In this document: positions 14,288 through 22,579 of the stretch, one piece after another | Position numbering within the stretch: the stretch's first letter is position 1 | How the letters are laid out: every line of letters starts with the position of its first letter | Assembly: GCF_013044505.1 (NCBI RefSeq) | Contig: NZ_JABERD010000069.1 | Coordinates: forward strand, 1-45,900 | From: Streptomyces sp. S3(2020) | Lineage (GTDB): Bacteria; Actinomycetota; Actinomycetes; Streptomycetales; Streptomycetaceae | Direction of reading: 5' to 3' | DNA length: 45,900 nucleotides | The notes under the pieces: generated by a model | The model's database searches: none | The model's input: the letters and a program-made list of their open reading frames with translations, nothing else | What the model was told of the DNA's origin: nothing | Translations under genes and position numbers: made by a program

Positions 14288-16492
14288 GTGGCCACGTTCC
14301 TCTACAAACTCGGCCGGCTCGCCTTCCGGCGACGGCATTTCGTCGCCCTGATATGGGTCGCCCTGCTGACGCTCGCGGGCGTCGGCGCGGCCAGCGCCCC
14401 CAGTGCCGGATCCACCTCCTTCTCCATTCCGGGGACCGAGGCGCAGAAGGCCTTCGACCTGCTGGAACAGCGCTTCCCCGGCAGCAGCGCGGACGGCGGG
14501 ACCGGACGCATCGTCTTCAAGGCGCCCGAGGGCGAGAAGATGACGGACGCCGCCAACAAGGCGACCGTCGCCAAGACCGTCAAGGAACTGAGCGACGGCT
14601 CCGAGGTCGTCTCCGTCTCCGACCCGTTCACGACGAACGCCGTGAGCAAGGACGGCACCGTCGCCTACACCTCGGTGAAGTACGACGCCCCCGGCATGGA
14701 ACTGGCCGACTCGACCAGGGACGCCCTGGAGAAGGCCGGCGACGACGCCCGCGCCACCGGACTGACCGTCGACATCGGCGGCGACGCGCTCCAGGCCGCG
14801 GCCGAACCGGGAGCGATCGGCGAGGTCATCGGCCTCGCCATCGCCGCCGTCGTCCTCGTCATCACGCTGGGCTCGCTGGTCGCGGCCGGACTGCCGCTGC
14901 TGACCGCGATCATCGGCGTCGGCATCGGCGTCTCCACCATCACCGCCCTCGCCAACGCGCTCGACCTCGGCGACACCACCTCCACGCTCGCCCTGATGAT
15001 CGGACTCGCGGTCGGCATCGACTACGCGCTGTTCATCGTCTCCCGCTACCGCGGCGAACTGGCCGACGGCCGCGACCGGGAGGAAGCGGCGGGCCGGGCC
15101 GCCGGCACCGCCGGTTCGGCCGTGGTCTTCGCGGGACTCACCGTCGTGATCGCCCTGGCGGGCCTCGCGGTCGTCAACGTCCCGATGCTCACCAAGATGG
15201 GCCTCGCGGCCGCCGGCACGGTCGTGGTCGCCGTCCTCATCGCGCTCACCATGGTCCCGGCACTGCTCGGATACGCGGGCAAGAAGGTCCGGCCCGCGGG
15301 GGAGAAGCGCAAGCCGAAGAAGGCCTCGCAGGCACCGGACAAGCCCGCCCTCGGCGTCCGCTGGGCCAGCTTCGTCATCCGCCGCCCCGCCGCCGTGCTG
15401 CTGCTCGGCGTGCTCGGCCTCGGCGCGATCGCCGTCCCGGCCACCCAGCTGGAACTGGGCCTGCCCGACGACGGCTCCCAGCCGACGTCCACGACCCAGC
15501 GCCGCGCCTACGACCTGCTGTCGGAGGGCTTCGGTCCCGGCTTCAACGGCCCCCTGATGATCGTGGTCGACGCCAAGAACAGCGACGACCCGAAGGCCGC
15601 GGCCACCACCGTGGCCGACGGGATCAAGGACCTCAAGGACGTCGTGACGGTGACCCCGGCGACGTTCAACAAGGCCGGCGACACCGCGATGATCACCGTG
15701 ATCCCGGACTCCAAGCCGTCCTCGACACAGACCGAGGACCTGGTCCACGCCATCCGTGACCAGGGCGCCGACGTCTTGGCCGACACGGACGCGAACGTCC
15801 TGGTCACCGGCACCACCGCGATGAACATCGACTTCTCGCAGAAGCTCAACGACGCCCTGATCCCGTATCTGGGCCTGGTGGTCGGCCTTGCCTTCCTCCT
15901 CCTGATCGTGGTCTTCCGCTCGATCCTGGTCCCGCTGAAGGCGGCCCTCGGCTTCCTGCTCAGCGTGCTCGCCGCGCTCGGCGCCGTCGTCGCGGTCTTC
16001 CAGTGGGGCTGGCTGAGCGGCCTGATCGGCGTCGAGGAGACCGGCCCGATCATGTCGATGATGCCGATCTTCATGGTCGGCGTGGTCTTCGGCCTCGCGA
16101 TGGACTACGAGGTGTTCCTCGTGACCCGGATGCGGGAGGCCTACGTCCACGGCGAGAGCCCGAGCCAGGCCATCGTGACCGGCTTCCGGCACAGCTCCCG
16201 GGTCGTGGTCGCCGCCGCGATCATCATGATGGCCGTCTTCGGCGGCTTCATCAGCTCCAGCGAGTCGATGATCAAGATGATCGGCTTCGGCCTCGCGATC
16301 GCCGTCTTCTTCGACGCGTTCGTGGTCCGCATGGCGATCGTCCCGGCGGTGCTGGCGCTGCTCGGGAAGAAGGCCTGGTGGCTGCCGAAGTGGCTGGACC
16401 GCGCCCTGCCCAACGTGGACGTCGAGGGCGAGGGGCTGCGCAGCCTGGACGACGACAAGAAGGACGAGGACCGGGAGCTCGTACGGGTCTGA
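14288..16492 (+). CDS. MMPL/RND-family membrane transporter
   Basis: This 734-residue inner-membrane transporter has the MMPL architecture: an N-terminal transmembrane helix, an extracytoplasmic loop, five helices, then the same pattern repeated, giving about 12 helices. The MMPL signature segments VGIDYALFIVSRYRGEL and FGLAMDYEVFLVTRMREAY carry the membrane Asp-Tyr pairs used for proton coupling. The C-terminus is short and acidic and lacks the long tail of mycobacterial MmpL3. The GTG at 14288 has GGGAG 10 nt upstream. Located 135 bp after the TetR gene with no terminator between them, it is probably in the same operon and exports a drug or lipid-like compound. A strong terminator follows. 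Confidence 0.94.
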   Translation: MATFLYKLGRLAFRRRHFVALIWVALLTLAGVGAASAPSAGSTSFSIPGTEAQKAFDLLEQRFPGSSADGGTGRIVFKAPEGEKMTDAANKATVAKTVKELSDGSEVVSVSDPFTTNAVSKDGTVAYTSVKYDAPGMELADSTRDALEKAGDDARATGLTVDIGGDALQAAAEPGAIGEVIGLAIAAVVLVITLGSLVAAGLPLLTAIIGVGIGVSTITALANALDLGDTTSTLALMIGLAVGIDYALFIVSRYRGELADGRDREEAAGRAAGTAGSAVVFAGLTVVIALAGLAVVNVPMLTKMGLAAAGTVVVAVLIALTMVPALLGYAGKKVRPAGEKRKPKKASQAPDKPALGVRWASFVIRRPAAVLLLGVLGLGAIAVPATQLELGLPDDGSQPTSTTQRRAYDLLSEGFGPGFNGPLMIVVDAKNSDDPKAAATTVADGIKDLKDVVTVTPATFNKAGDTAMITVIPDSKPSSTQTEDLVHAIRDQGADVLADTDANVLVTGTTAMNIDFSQKLNDALIPYLGLVVGLAFLLLIVVFRSILVPLKAALGFLLSVLAALGAVVAVFQWGWLSGLIGVEETGPIMSMMPIFMVGVVFGLAMDYEVFLVTRMREAYVHGESPSQAIVTGFRHSSRVVVAAAIIMMAVFGGFISSSESMIKMIGFGLAIAVFFDAFVVRMAIVPAVLALLGKKAWWLPKWLDRALPNVDVEGEGLRSLDDDKKDEDRELVRV

Positions 16493-16505
16493 TCCGAGCC
16501 CTTCT

Positions 16506-16543
16506 CCGAAGCCGTGGTGTAGCCCGCTACACCACGGCTTCGG
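16506..16543 (+). terminator. Strong terminator after the MMPL gene
   Basis: A perfect 17-bp stem, CCGAAGCCGTGGTGTAG (16506-16522) with CTACACCACGGCTTCGG (16527-16543), closes on the 4-nt loop CCCG. It starts 14 bp after the stop codon. Confidence 0.9.
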
Positions 16544-16627
16544 CAGTCCGCTCCCTCGTGGCGGCGAACGCGGGACGGGAGTGTGGAGGACAGCTGGAAA
16601 CCCCCTCCACCCGCAAAGGAAACTCCC

Positions 16628-17035
16628 ATGGCCGCTCGTTCCCCGCTCGCCGCCGTCAAGAAGTTCGTCGCCGACCTGGTCCTCTGGCAGCTCTTCGTGG
16701 GCGGTCTCGCCGCCGGCGTGGCCGCGGGCGCCGTGTTCGACGGCACGCAGAAGGACGTGGTCACGGCCGTCGGCGGGATCGTGGCGCTGATCACGGGCTC
16801 CCGTATCGCCAAGAAGCCGAAGATCAAGGCGTTCCTGTCGCGGCCCGGCACCCTGTGGTTCCTGTTCCTGTTCAACGGCGGCACGGCCGTCGCGATGTAC
16901 TTCACGATGGACGGGGTGAAGGGCGTCATCGCCGCGGCGATGATGGGCCTGGTCTCGCTGGGCGCCGCCGGCGGCATCGTCGCGGGCCACCGCAAGCGGG
17001 CCGAGGCCGAGGCCGTTGTCAGTGCCCGGGTCTAG
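16628..17035 (+). CDS. Small multi-pass membrane protein, function unknown
   Basis: This is a 135-residue protein with four hydrophobic segments (about residues 15-36, 43-57, 74-92 and 97-118), a positively charged loop IAKKPKIKAF between the second and third, and a basic C-terminal tail. I do not recognise a named domain. The ATG at 16628 is preceded by AAAGGA with 7-nt spacing; an in-frame start at 16583 would add a hydrophilic, Pro-rich stretch and is less likely. The gene has its own upstream space after a strong terminator, so it probably has its own promoter. The following hydrolase gene starts 10 bp after the stop and could be co-transcribed. Confidence 0.82.
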   Translation: MAARSPLAAVKKFVADLVLWQLFVGGLAAGVAAGAVFDGTQKDVVTAVGGIVALITGSRIAKKPKIKAFLSRPGTLWFLFLFNGGTAVAMYFTMDGVKGVIAAAMMGLVSLGAAGGIVAGHRKRAEAEAVVSARV

Positions 17036-17045
17036 CCTTGCGACC
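17033..17045 (+). promoter_or_regulatory. Candidate leaderless promoter of the isochorismatase-like gene
   Basis: TAGCCT (17033-17038) ends 7 nt before the ATG at 17046 and overlaps the upstream stop codon. There is no Shine-Dalgarno. A TTGTCA at 17016 is too close (11 bp) to be its -35. Confidence 0.35.
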
Positions 17046-17606
17046 ATGACCACACTGCCTGACCGCCCCCGTACGGCGCTGCTCGTCATCGATGTCCAGA
17101 ACGGCGTCGTGGCCGAGGCCCACCGGCGCGGCGAGGTCGTCGCCAACATCGCGGCCCTCGTCGAGCGGGCCCGCGCCGAGGAGATACCGGTCGTCTGGGT
17201 CCAGCACTCCGACGACGACCTCCGCCGGGGCAGCGAGGACTGGAAGTACGTCGCGGAGCTGCCCCGCCGGGACTCCGAGCCGCTGGTCCACAAGAGCTAC
17301 GGCGACTCCTTCGAGGGCACCGACCTGGAGGAGGTCCTCGCCGGTGCCGGCGTCGGACGCCTCGTCGTCAGCGGTGCGGAGAGCGACGCCTGCATCCGCT
17401 CCACGATCCACGGGGCGTTCGTCCGCGGCTACGACGTGACGCTGGCCGCCGACGCCCACACCACCGGCGACAAGAGCGCGTGGGGCGCCCCGCCGCCGGA
17501 GCAGGTCATCGGCCACACGAACCTGTACTGGCGGTACCAGACGGCGCCGGGGCGGACCGCGGAGGTCGTGGAGACCAAGGACGTGACCTTCGAGGGCTCC
17601 GCTTAA
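17046..17606 (+). CDS. Isochorismatase-like cysteine hydrolase
   Basis: This protein of 186 residues belongs to the isochorismatase-like hydrolase family, which includes nicotinamidases, N-carbamoyl amidohydrolases and isochorismatases. The catalytic residues are visible: Asp16 in LLVIDVQNG, Lys83 in LVHKSYGDSF and Cys116 in SGAESDACIRST, preceded by the expected cis-peptide region (VVSGAES). The presence of Cys makes a hydrolase of C-N bonds more likely than an isochorismatase. The ATG at 17046 begins just upstream of the conserved core. The substrate is unknown and the neighbours do not indicate a pathway. Confidence 0.92.
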   Translation: MTTLPDRPRTALLVIDVQNGVVAEAHRRGEVVANIAALVERARAEEIPVVWVQHSDDDLRRGSEDWKYVAELPRRDSEPLVHKSYGDSFEGTDLEEVLAGAGVGRLVVSGAESDACIRSTIHGAFVRGYDVTLAADAHTTGDKSAWGAPPPEQVIGHTNLYWRYQTAPGRTAEVVETKDVTFEGSA

Positions 17607-17634
17607 ACGGTCGCTCGGCTCCCGCACCCACCAC

Positions 17635-17647
17635 TAGCGTGCGGTGC
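17635..17647 (+). promoter_or_regulatory. Candidate leaderless promoter of the YbaK-type gene
   Basis: TAGCGT (17635-17640) ends 7 nt before the ATG at 17648, with no Shine-Dalgarno between them. Confidence 0.35.
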
Positions 17648-18139
17648 ATGACGACGACCGACGCCCACCCCCTGTTCGCCGCGGCCCTCGACACCCTCGG
17701 CCTCGGTGAGCTGCACGCCGAGATCCGCCGCTTCCCGGACGCCACCCGTACCGCCGCCGAGGCCGCCGCGGCGATCGGCTGCGAGCTGAGCCAGATCTGC
17801 AAGTCCCTGATCTTCGCGGCGGACGGCGTCCCGGTCCTGGTGCTCATGGACGGCGCGTCCCGGGTGGACGTGGAGCGGGTACGGCAGGAACTGGGCGCCG
17901 CAAAGGTGACACGGGCCAAGGCGGACGTCGTACGGGAGACGACCGGGTACGCCATCGGCGGCGTACCGCCCTTCGGGCACCGGACCCGGACCCGGGTCCT
18001 CGCGGACCGTTCGCTGCTCGACCACGCCGTCGTGTGGGCGGCGGCCGGCACGCCGTACACCGTCTTCCCCATGGAGCCCAAGGCGCTGATCGCGCACGCG
18101 GGCGCCACGCTGGTGGACGTCCGGGAGCAGACCGCGTGA
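17648..18139 (+). CDS. YbaK/ProX-type aminoacyl-tRNA deacylase
   Basis: This 163-residue protein has the YbaK/aminoacyl-tRNA-synthetase-associated editing fold. Proteins of this family hydrolyse mischarged tRNAs such as Cys-tRNA(Pro) or Ala-tRNA(Pro). Diagnostic features are the catalytic-pocket Lys52 in QICKSLIF, the strand ADGVPVLVLMDG, the glycine loop AIGGVPPFGH and the AAGTP near the C-terminus. Length is normal. The stop overlaps the start of the following transporter gene as GTGA, so the two are co-translated, although a functional link is not obvious. The exact tRNA substrate cannot be read from sequence. Confidence 0.92.
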   Translation: MTTTDAHPLFAAALDTLGLGELHAEIRRFPDATRTAAEAAAAIGCELSQICKSLIFAADGVPVLVLMDGASRVDVERVRQELGAAKVTRAKADVVRETTGYAIGGVPPFGHRTRTRVLADRSLLDHAVVWAAAGTPYTVFPMEPKALIAHAGATLVDVREQTA

Positions 18140-18981
18140 CCCCGCTGGTCACCACGGCCGTCCTGCTCGCCGCGGTCACCCACGCCAGCTGGAACGCCAT
18201 CGCGCACAAGATCACCGACAAGCTGGTCGGGTTCACGCTCATCGCGGGCGGCGGGATGCTGATCGGCCTGGCGATGGTGCCGTTCGTGGCGATACCGGCG
18301 GCGGGGGCGTGGCCGTATCTCCTCGCCTCCGCCCTGATCCACGTCGTCTACTACATGCTGCTGATGACGTCCTTCCGGCTGGGTGACTTCGGACAGGCCT
18401 ATCCGATCGCCCGAGGCAGCGCGCCTCTCGTCGTCACCGTGCTCGCCGCCCTCTTCGCCCACGAGGTGCCCGACGGGTGGGCCGCCGCCGGAATCGGCGT
18501 GTCCTGTGCGGGACTCACCGGCGTCGCGCTGTGGGGACTGCGGGGGCATCGGCCCAACTGGGCGGCGATCGGGGCCGCGTTGGCGACGGGCCTGTCCATC
18601 GCCGCGTACACGGTCGTCGACGGGCTCGGGGTACGCGCCTCCGGGTCGTCGCTCGGGTACATCGCCTGGCTGATGGCCATCGAGGGCGTGTTCGTACCGG
18701 TGTACGCGCTCTACCACTGGCGCGGGCGACTGGTCGCCGAACTCCGGCCGTTCGTGGCGGTCGGACTGCTCGGCGCCGCCCTCTCCGTCGCCGCGTACGG
18801 ACTGGTCCTGTGGGCCCAGACCAAGGCGGAACTGGCACCCATCGCGGCCCTGCGCGAGTCGTCCATCATCGTGGGCGCGGCGATCGGGGCGGTGTTCTTC
18901 AAGGAGCGGTTCGGGATGCCGAGGATCGCCGCGGCGGGGCTGCTGGTGGTGGGGATCGGGCTGATGCTGCACGCCGGATAG
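18136..18981 (+). CDS. EamA/DMT-family transporter
   Basis: This is an integral membrane protein of 281 residues with about ten hydrophobic helices arranged as two EamA repeats (about residues 5-135 and 145-280). Typical features are THASWNAIAHK near the N-terminus, YYMLLMTSFRLGDFGQAYPI, and the terminal repeat ALRESSIIVGAAIGAVFFKE with the conserved Glu. Members export amino acids or other metabolites, or are uncharacterised. The GTG at 18136 overlaps the deacylase stop codon (GTGA). The substrate is unknown. Confidence 0.92.
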   Translation: MTPLVTTAVLLAAVTHASWNAIAHKITDKLVGFTLIAGGGMLIGLAMVPFVAIPAAGAWPYLLASALIHVVYYMLLMTSFRLGDFGQAYPIARGSAPLVVTVLAALFAHEVPDGWAAAGIGVSCAGLTGVALWGLRGHRPNWAAIGAALATGLSIAAYTVVDGLGVRASGSSLGYIAWLMAIEGVFVPVYALYHWRGRLVAELRPFVAVGLLGAALSVAAYGLVLWAQTKAELAPIAALRESSIIVGAAIGAVFFKERFGMPRIAAAGLLVVGIGLMLHAG

Positions 18982-19024
18982 ACCCGTACGGGTGAACCGC
19001 GCACGTACGCGGCGGTTTCTCTGG

Positions 19025-19037
19025 TAGCAACGGCCCC
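19025..19037 (+). promoter_or_regulatory. Candidate leaderless promoter of the TIR gene
   Basis: TAGCAA (19025-19030) ends 7 nt before the ATG at 19038 and no Shine-Dalgarno is present. Confidence 0.3.
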
Positions 19038-20501
19038 ATGGGCGGCGTTTTCATCAACTACCGCAGAGGCGACCACTCGGAGACGGTGGAGCACCTCTAC
19101 GCGGAACTCGACCGGCACTTCGGCAGGGGCCAGGTGTTCCTGGACCGGCCGTCCATCGTGCCGGGCCAGCGCTTCTCGGACACGCTGCGGGCGCGCGTCG
19201 ACGACTGCGAGGTGCTGCTCGCCGTGATCCACCCGGGGTGGGCGGACGTCCGGGACGGGTCCGGGGCGCGGCGGCTGGACGACGCGGAGGACTGGGTCCG
19301 CCGGGAGATCGAGCAGGCCCTGGCGAGCGGCAGGACACTGATCCCGGTGTTCCTGGACGGGGTCACCGCGCCGCGGCCCGCCGAACTGCCGCCCTCGATC
19401 CGGGAACTCGTCGGCCGCAACGGCCAGCCGCTGCGCCGGACGCACTGGGCGTCGGACCTCGCGGAACTGATCGCCGTACTGGAAGGGCTGGTGCGCCCGG
19501 ACTGGCGGCCCGTCCCGGCACCCGAGGAGCGCGGGACGCGGCCCGGGCGGTGGCTCGGCGCCCTCACCGCGGTGCTCGCCTGCGCGGTGCTGGCCGGGGT
19601 GCCCGCGCTGCCGCAGGACGACAGCTGGGCCGGCACGGACGTCCTGCCGTACACCCTGAGCGCCGCCCTGATGTCGACCGTGCTGCTGTGCGCGCCGTTC
19701 CTCGCGGTCGTCGCCGTCCGGCTCGTCCGGCGGTCCGTCGACGACCTGGAGCGCGAACTGCACGCGGTCCGGCACCGGACGTACATCCGGCACACCTGGC
19801 CGATCGGCCTGGGGATCGTCCTGGTCGGCGGGTACGGGGCGTCGCACGGGGACCAGGGCATGCTGGTGGCGCTCGTGTCGCTGCTGGTGCTCGGGGTCGG
19901 AGTCGCCCGCGGGGCCGTCACCCACCTGCGCCTGAGACGGCGGGACGACGACCTGTGGGCGCGCTGGCCGCACCGGCTGCCCGAGCGCGTGCACCGGGCC
20001 GAACTGCGCCGAGCGGTCGCCCGCCTCCATGTCCGCCTCGACGGGATGACGCCCCCGCTCTCGCTCGAACAGCGCGAGAAGGCGGCCTGGGAGCTCGACG
20101 ACATCGCCGACGCGGTACGGCGGGTGGAGCGCGAGGCGGCGCGGACCCGCCGTGCGTGGCTGAGCGGGGACCATCCCTGGATGTTCGCCGGCTACGTCCT
20201 GTGGCTGGCCCTGACGGCAGCGCTGTTCGTGGCGTCGGGACTCGCCTACGCCGCCGCGGGGCAGGGGACGGTCCGCCGGTACGTGGTGATGGGGGCCGCC
20301 GCCCTGATCGGCGCCGCCCTGGCGCTGGGCACGCTGGAGACCGCCCACCGCTACCAGCGGCGCCAACGCCGTGAGCTGGCCCGACAGGTCACCGGGTTCC
20401 GGGACGGCCTGCTGGGCAGGGTCGAGCGGCTGAGCCTGCCCCCGCGCACCAAGCCCACCGCCCCCGCCCGGCGGCCCGAGGAGTACGCCGAACCCGACTA
20501 G
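19038..20501 (+). CDS. TIR-domain multi-pass membrane protein
   Basis: This 487-residue protein joins an N-terminal TIR domain (about residues 1-140) to a membrane module. The TIR part has the first-strand motif VFINYRRGD (4-12), a BB-loop-like stretch FLDRPSIVPGQRF, and a W-x3-E motif, Trp86-V-R-R-Glu90, in DWVRREIEQAL, followed by LIPVFLDG; the Glu is at the position of the NADase glutamate of catalytic TIRs. Hydrophobic segments follow at about 172-191, 205-228, 254-272, 276-292, 381-405 and 412-432, with a charged helical region between (about 295-375, RRAVARLHVRLDG). TIR proteins in bacteria often act in anti-phage signalling by cleaving NAD+; a multi-pass C-terminus is unusual. No obvious defence partner lies next to it. 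Function is inferred only from the TIR domain. Confidence 0.88.
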   Translation: MGGVFINYRRGDHSETVEHLYAELDRHFGRGQVFLDRPSIVPGQRFSDTLRARVDDCEVLLAVIHPGWADVRDGSGARRLDDAEDWVRREIEQALASGRTLIPVFLDGVTAPRPAELPPSIRELVGRNGQPLRRTHWASDLAELIAVLEGLVRPDWRPVPAPEERGTRPGRWLGALTAVLACAVLAGVPALPQDDSWAGTDVLPYTLSAALMSTVLLCAPFLAVVAVRLVRRSVDDLERELHAVRHRTYIRHTWPIGLGIVLVGGYGASHGDQGMLVALVSLLVLGVGVARGAVTHLRLRRRDDDLWARWPHRLPERVHRAELRRAVARLHVRLDGMTPPLSLEQREKAAWELDDIADAVRRVEREAARTRRAWLSGDHPWMFAGYVLWLALTAALFVASGLAYAAAGQGTVRRYVVMGAAALIGAALALGTLETAHRYQRRQRRELARQVTGFRDGLLGRVERLSLPPRTKPTAPARRPEEYAEPD

Positions 20502-20528
20502 GCGGGGCCACCCCCTGAGGAGCACTCT

Positions 20529-20548
20529 GGAAGGAGTTCTTCCGGAGG
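20529..20548 (+). promoter_or_regulatory. Hairpin abutting the ribosome-binding site of the DUF1876 gene
   Basis: GGAAG (20529-20533) and CTTCC (20539-20543) form a 5-bp stem with a 5-nt loop. It ends exactly where the Shine-Dalgarno GGAGG (20544-20548) begins. It could stack on or mask the site, or be a weak attenuator. Confidence 0.3.
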
Positions 20549-20556
20549 TGATCGTC

Positions 20557-20832
20557 ATGATGCACACCACTGTGGGATGGCACGTCGAGATGGAGTTCCA
20601 GGAGGACGACGAACACACGAGGGCGGTCGCGATGGTGCGCCTGCCCGACGGCTCCGAGGTACGGGCCCACGGGCAGGCCAGCCGCCACCACACCGACTCC
20701 AACCAGCCGAGGGTGGGCGAGGAGATCGCGGGCGCCCGCGCGCTCAACGACCTCGCGATGCAGATGCTGGCCAAGGCGCACGGGGAGATCGACTCGGCGT
20801 CCGGGCGGACGTCGCATCCGATCCACGTCTAG
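20557..20832 (+). CDS. DUF1876 (Rv2632c-like) small protein
   Basis: This is a 91-residue protein of the DUF1876 family, common in actinobacteria and typified by Mycobacterium tuberculosis Rv2632c. The family pattern is clear: GWHVEMEFQEDDEHTRAVA, RLPDGSEVRAHGQASR, then a helix with GEEIAGARALNDLAMQML. The fold is a small alpha/beta domain of unknown biochemical role; several members are reported as dormancy- or stress-induced. The ATG at 20557 is preceded by GGAGG with 8-nt spacing and is preferred over the GTG at 20548, which lies inside the Shine-Dalgarno. It is 55 bp after the TIR gene in the same direction, but a hairpin lies just before its ribosome site. Confidence 0.88.
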   Translation: MMHTTVGWHVEMEFQEDDEHTRAVAMVRLPDGSEVRAHGQASRHHTDSNQPRVGEEIAGARALNDLAMQMLAKAHGEIDSASGRTSHPIHV

Positions 20833-20854
20833 TCCGAGCCACGTCCGGCCACGC

Positions 20855-22009
20855 CTACAGGGCGGCCCGCACCGCCCGCACCAGCGCCTGCGCGCGCGGG
20901 TCCGCCGTGACCGTCTTGCGCAGGCCGTTGGTCACATAGCCGAACGCGATGCCCGTCTCCGGGTCGGCGAAGCCGAGGGCGCCGCCGCGGCCCGGGTGGC
21001 CGAAGGAGCCGGGGCCGAGGAACGGCGACGCGCTGCCGTGCAGCATGTAGCCGAGCCCGAAGCGGGTGTTGATCACCAGCACCCGGTCGGGCCCGGCGGA
21101 CTCCTCCGCGCGGGCCAGCGCGACGGTCGCCGGCGTGAACAGCCGTACGCCGTCGACCTCGCCGATCAGCGCCGCGTAGACCCGGGCCAGCCCGTCCGCC
21201 GTCGCGATGCCGTTCGTCGCGGGCAGGGCGCTCGCGCGGTACGCCGGGTCGTTCTGGTCCGGGAAGGGGGTGATCGCGCCGAACGCGCGGTTGGTGAGGG
21301 AGTCCGGGTCGGTGTAGGCCTCGGTGACCGAACGCCTGGGGCGGGCGCGCAGGGTGCCGGTGGCCTCGGGCGCCTCGACGCGGCCGACCCGCCCGACCCG
21401 GTGCGCCTGTGCCTCGGGCAGCCCCAGCCACAGATCCGCGTCCAGCGGCCCCGCGATCTCCGCCGCGATCCACTCACCGGCGCCGCGTCCCGTCACCCGC
21501 CGCACGAGTTCGTCGAGCAGCCAGCCGTACGTCAGCGCGTGATACCCGTGGTCCGTGCCGGGCTCCCAGACGGGCGCCTGGGCCGCGACCGCCGCAGGGC
21601 CCCTCAGCGGGTCCAGGGCCTCCTGCGGGGTGAGCGGGTGGTCCAGCACCGGCAGTCCGGCCCGGTGGTTCAGCACCTGCCGGACCAGGACCCGCTCCTT
21701 GCCCCGCGCCTTGAACTCCGGCCAGTACGCGGCCACCGGCGCGTCCAGGTCCAGCAGTCCGCGCTGGGCCAGCAGCAGGGGTACGGCGGCGGCGACGCCC
21801 TTGGTCGCCGAGCGCATGATCTGGGCGGTGCCCCGCTGCCAGGGTTCGGTGCCGTCGACGTCCCTGGTCCCGGCCCACAGATCGACGACCCTGCGGCCGT
21901 CCCGGTACACGGCGACCGCCGCGCCCCGGTCCCCGAGCGCCTCGAAGTTCCTGACGAACGCGTCCCTGACCGGTTCGAAGCCCTCGGCGACTGTGCCGTT
22001 CACGTCCAC
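20855..22009 (-). CDS. Serine hydrolase, beta-lactamase/class C-esterase family
   Basis: This enzyme of 384 residues belongs to the beta-lactamase-related serine hydrolases (EstB-like esterases, D-aminopeptidases). The nucleophile motif S-x-x-K is Ser67-A-T-Lys70 in IMRSATKGVAAAVP, after the strand AVAVYRDGRRVVDLWAG. The second motif region, GYHALTYGWLLDELVRR, supplies the Tyr, and HPGRGG near the C-terminus replaces the KTG box, as in EstB. No signal peptide is visible, so it is cytosolic and an esterase is more likely than a beta-lactamase. I take the GTG at 22009, with AGGAG 7-11 nt upstream; a start at 22102 would run into the ohr gene. It is convergent with the DUF1876 gene. Confidence 0.92.
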   Translation of the reverse strand: MDVNGTVAEGFEPVRDAFVRNFEALGDRGAAVAVYRDGRRVVDLWAGTRDVDGTEPWQRGTAQIMRSATKGVAAAVPLLLAQRGLLDLDAPVAAYWPEFKARGKERVLVRQVLNHRAGLPVLDHPLTPQEALDPLRGPAAVAAQAPVWEPGTDHGYHALTYGWLLDELVRRVTGRGAGEWIAAEIAGPLDADLWLGLPEAQAHRVGRVGRVEAPEATGTLRARPRRSVTEAYTDPDSLTNRAFGAITPFPDQNDPAYRASALPATNGIATADGLARVYAALIGEVDGVRLFTPATVALARAEESAGPDRVLVINTRFGLGYMLHGSASPFLGPGSFGHPGRGGALGFADPETGIAFGYVTNGLRKTVTADPRAQALVRAVRAAL

Positions 22010-22044
22010 GCCCGTACTCCTGTCCGCGCTGCTCGGTACCCCCT

Positions 22045-22524
22045 CTACCCAAGCAGGACGGTCACGTCGATGTTCCCCCGGGTGGCGTTCGAGTACGGGC
22101 ACACCTGGTGGGCGGCGTCCACCAGCTTGGTCGCGACGTCCGGGTCGAGCACGGGGAGCGAGACGCTGAGGGCGACCGCCAGTCCGTAGCCGTGCTGCGC
22201 GTTGGGGCCGATGCCGACCTTCGCGGCGACCGTGGAGCCGGTCAGGTCGAAGCCGGCGCGGCGGCCCACCAGGACCAGCGCGTTGTGGAAGCAGGAGCTG
22301 AAGCCCGCCGCGAACAGCTGCTCCGGGTTTGTGCCGTTGCCGTCGCCGCCCAGCGCCGGAGGCATCGCGACCTTCAGCTCGATCTGGCCGTCCTGGCTGG
22401 TGACATAGCCGTCCCGGCCGCCGTGCGCGGTGGCCTCGGCGACATACATGATCTTCGTCGGACGGGTGTCGACGGCGGCGACGGAGGTGTCGACGGTGCT
22501 GTCGACGGCGGTGGTGTCACTCAT
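22045..22524 (-). CDS. ohr: Organic hydroperoxide resistance protein (Ohr)
   Basis: This thiol peroxidase of 159 residues detoxifies organic and fatty-acid hydroperoxides in the cytosol using lipoyl or dihydrolipoamide reductants. The two catalytic cysteines are present: Cys78 in FSSCFHNALV and Cys142 in HQVCPYSNATRGNIDV, with the conserved NPEQLFAAG before the first. The N-terminus has about 15 extra Thr/Asp/Val-rich residues relative to the family. The ATG at 22524 follows a run of G (GGGGGG). A MarR/OhrR-type regulator gene lies immediately upstream in the same direction, the common ohrR-ohr arrangement. Confidence 0.95.
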   Translation of the reverse strand: MSDTTAVDSTVDTSVAAVDTRPTKIMYVAEATAHGGRDGYVTSQDGQIELKVAMPPALGGDGNGTNPEQLFAAGFSSCFHNALVLVGRRAGFDLTGSTVAAKVGIGPNAQHGYGLAVALSVSLPVLDPDVATKLVDAAHQVCPYSNATRGNIDVTVLLG

Positions 22525-22579
22525 GGCTGGCCCCCCAGAACAAGTGCGCGCAAGTACATCGTGCACAAGGTACCGGTCA

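Noticed and set aside
17016..17045. Start of the isochorismatase-like gene 30 bp upstream, at a GTG
   Set aside because: It would overlap the end of the previous gene and add a non-conserved tail. The ATG at 17046 starts just before the conserved core.
14198..17293. Long open frame antisense to the MMPL gene
   Set aside because: It has a low-complexity Asp/Gly/Arg/His-rich product, no motifs, and runs across a strong terminator. The plus-strand frame is a clear MMPL protein.
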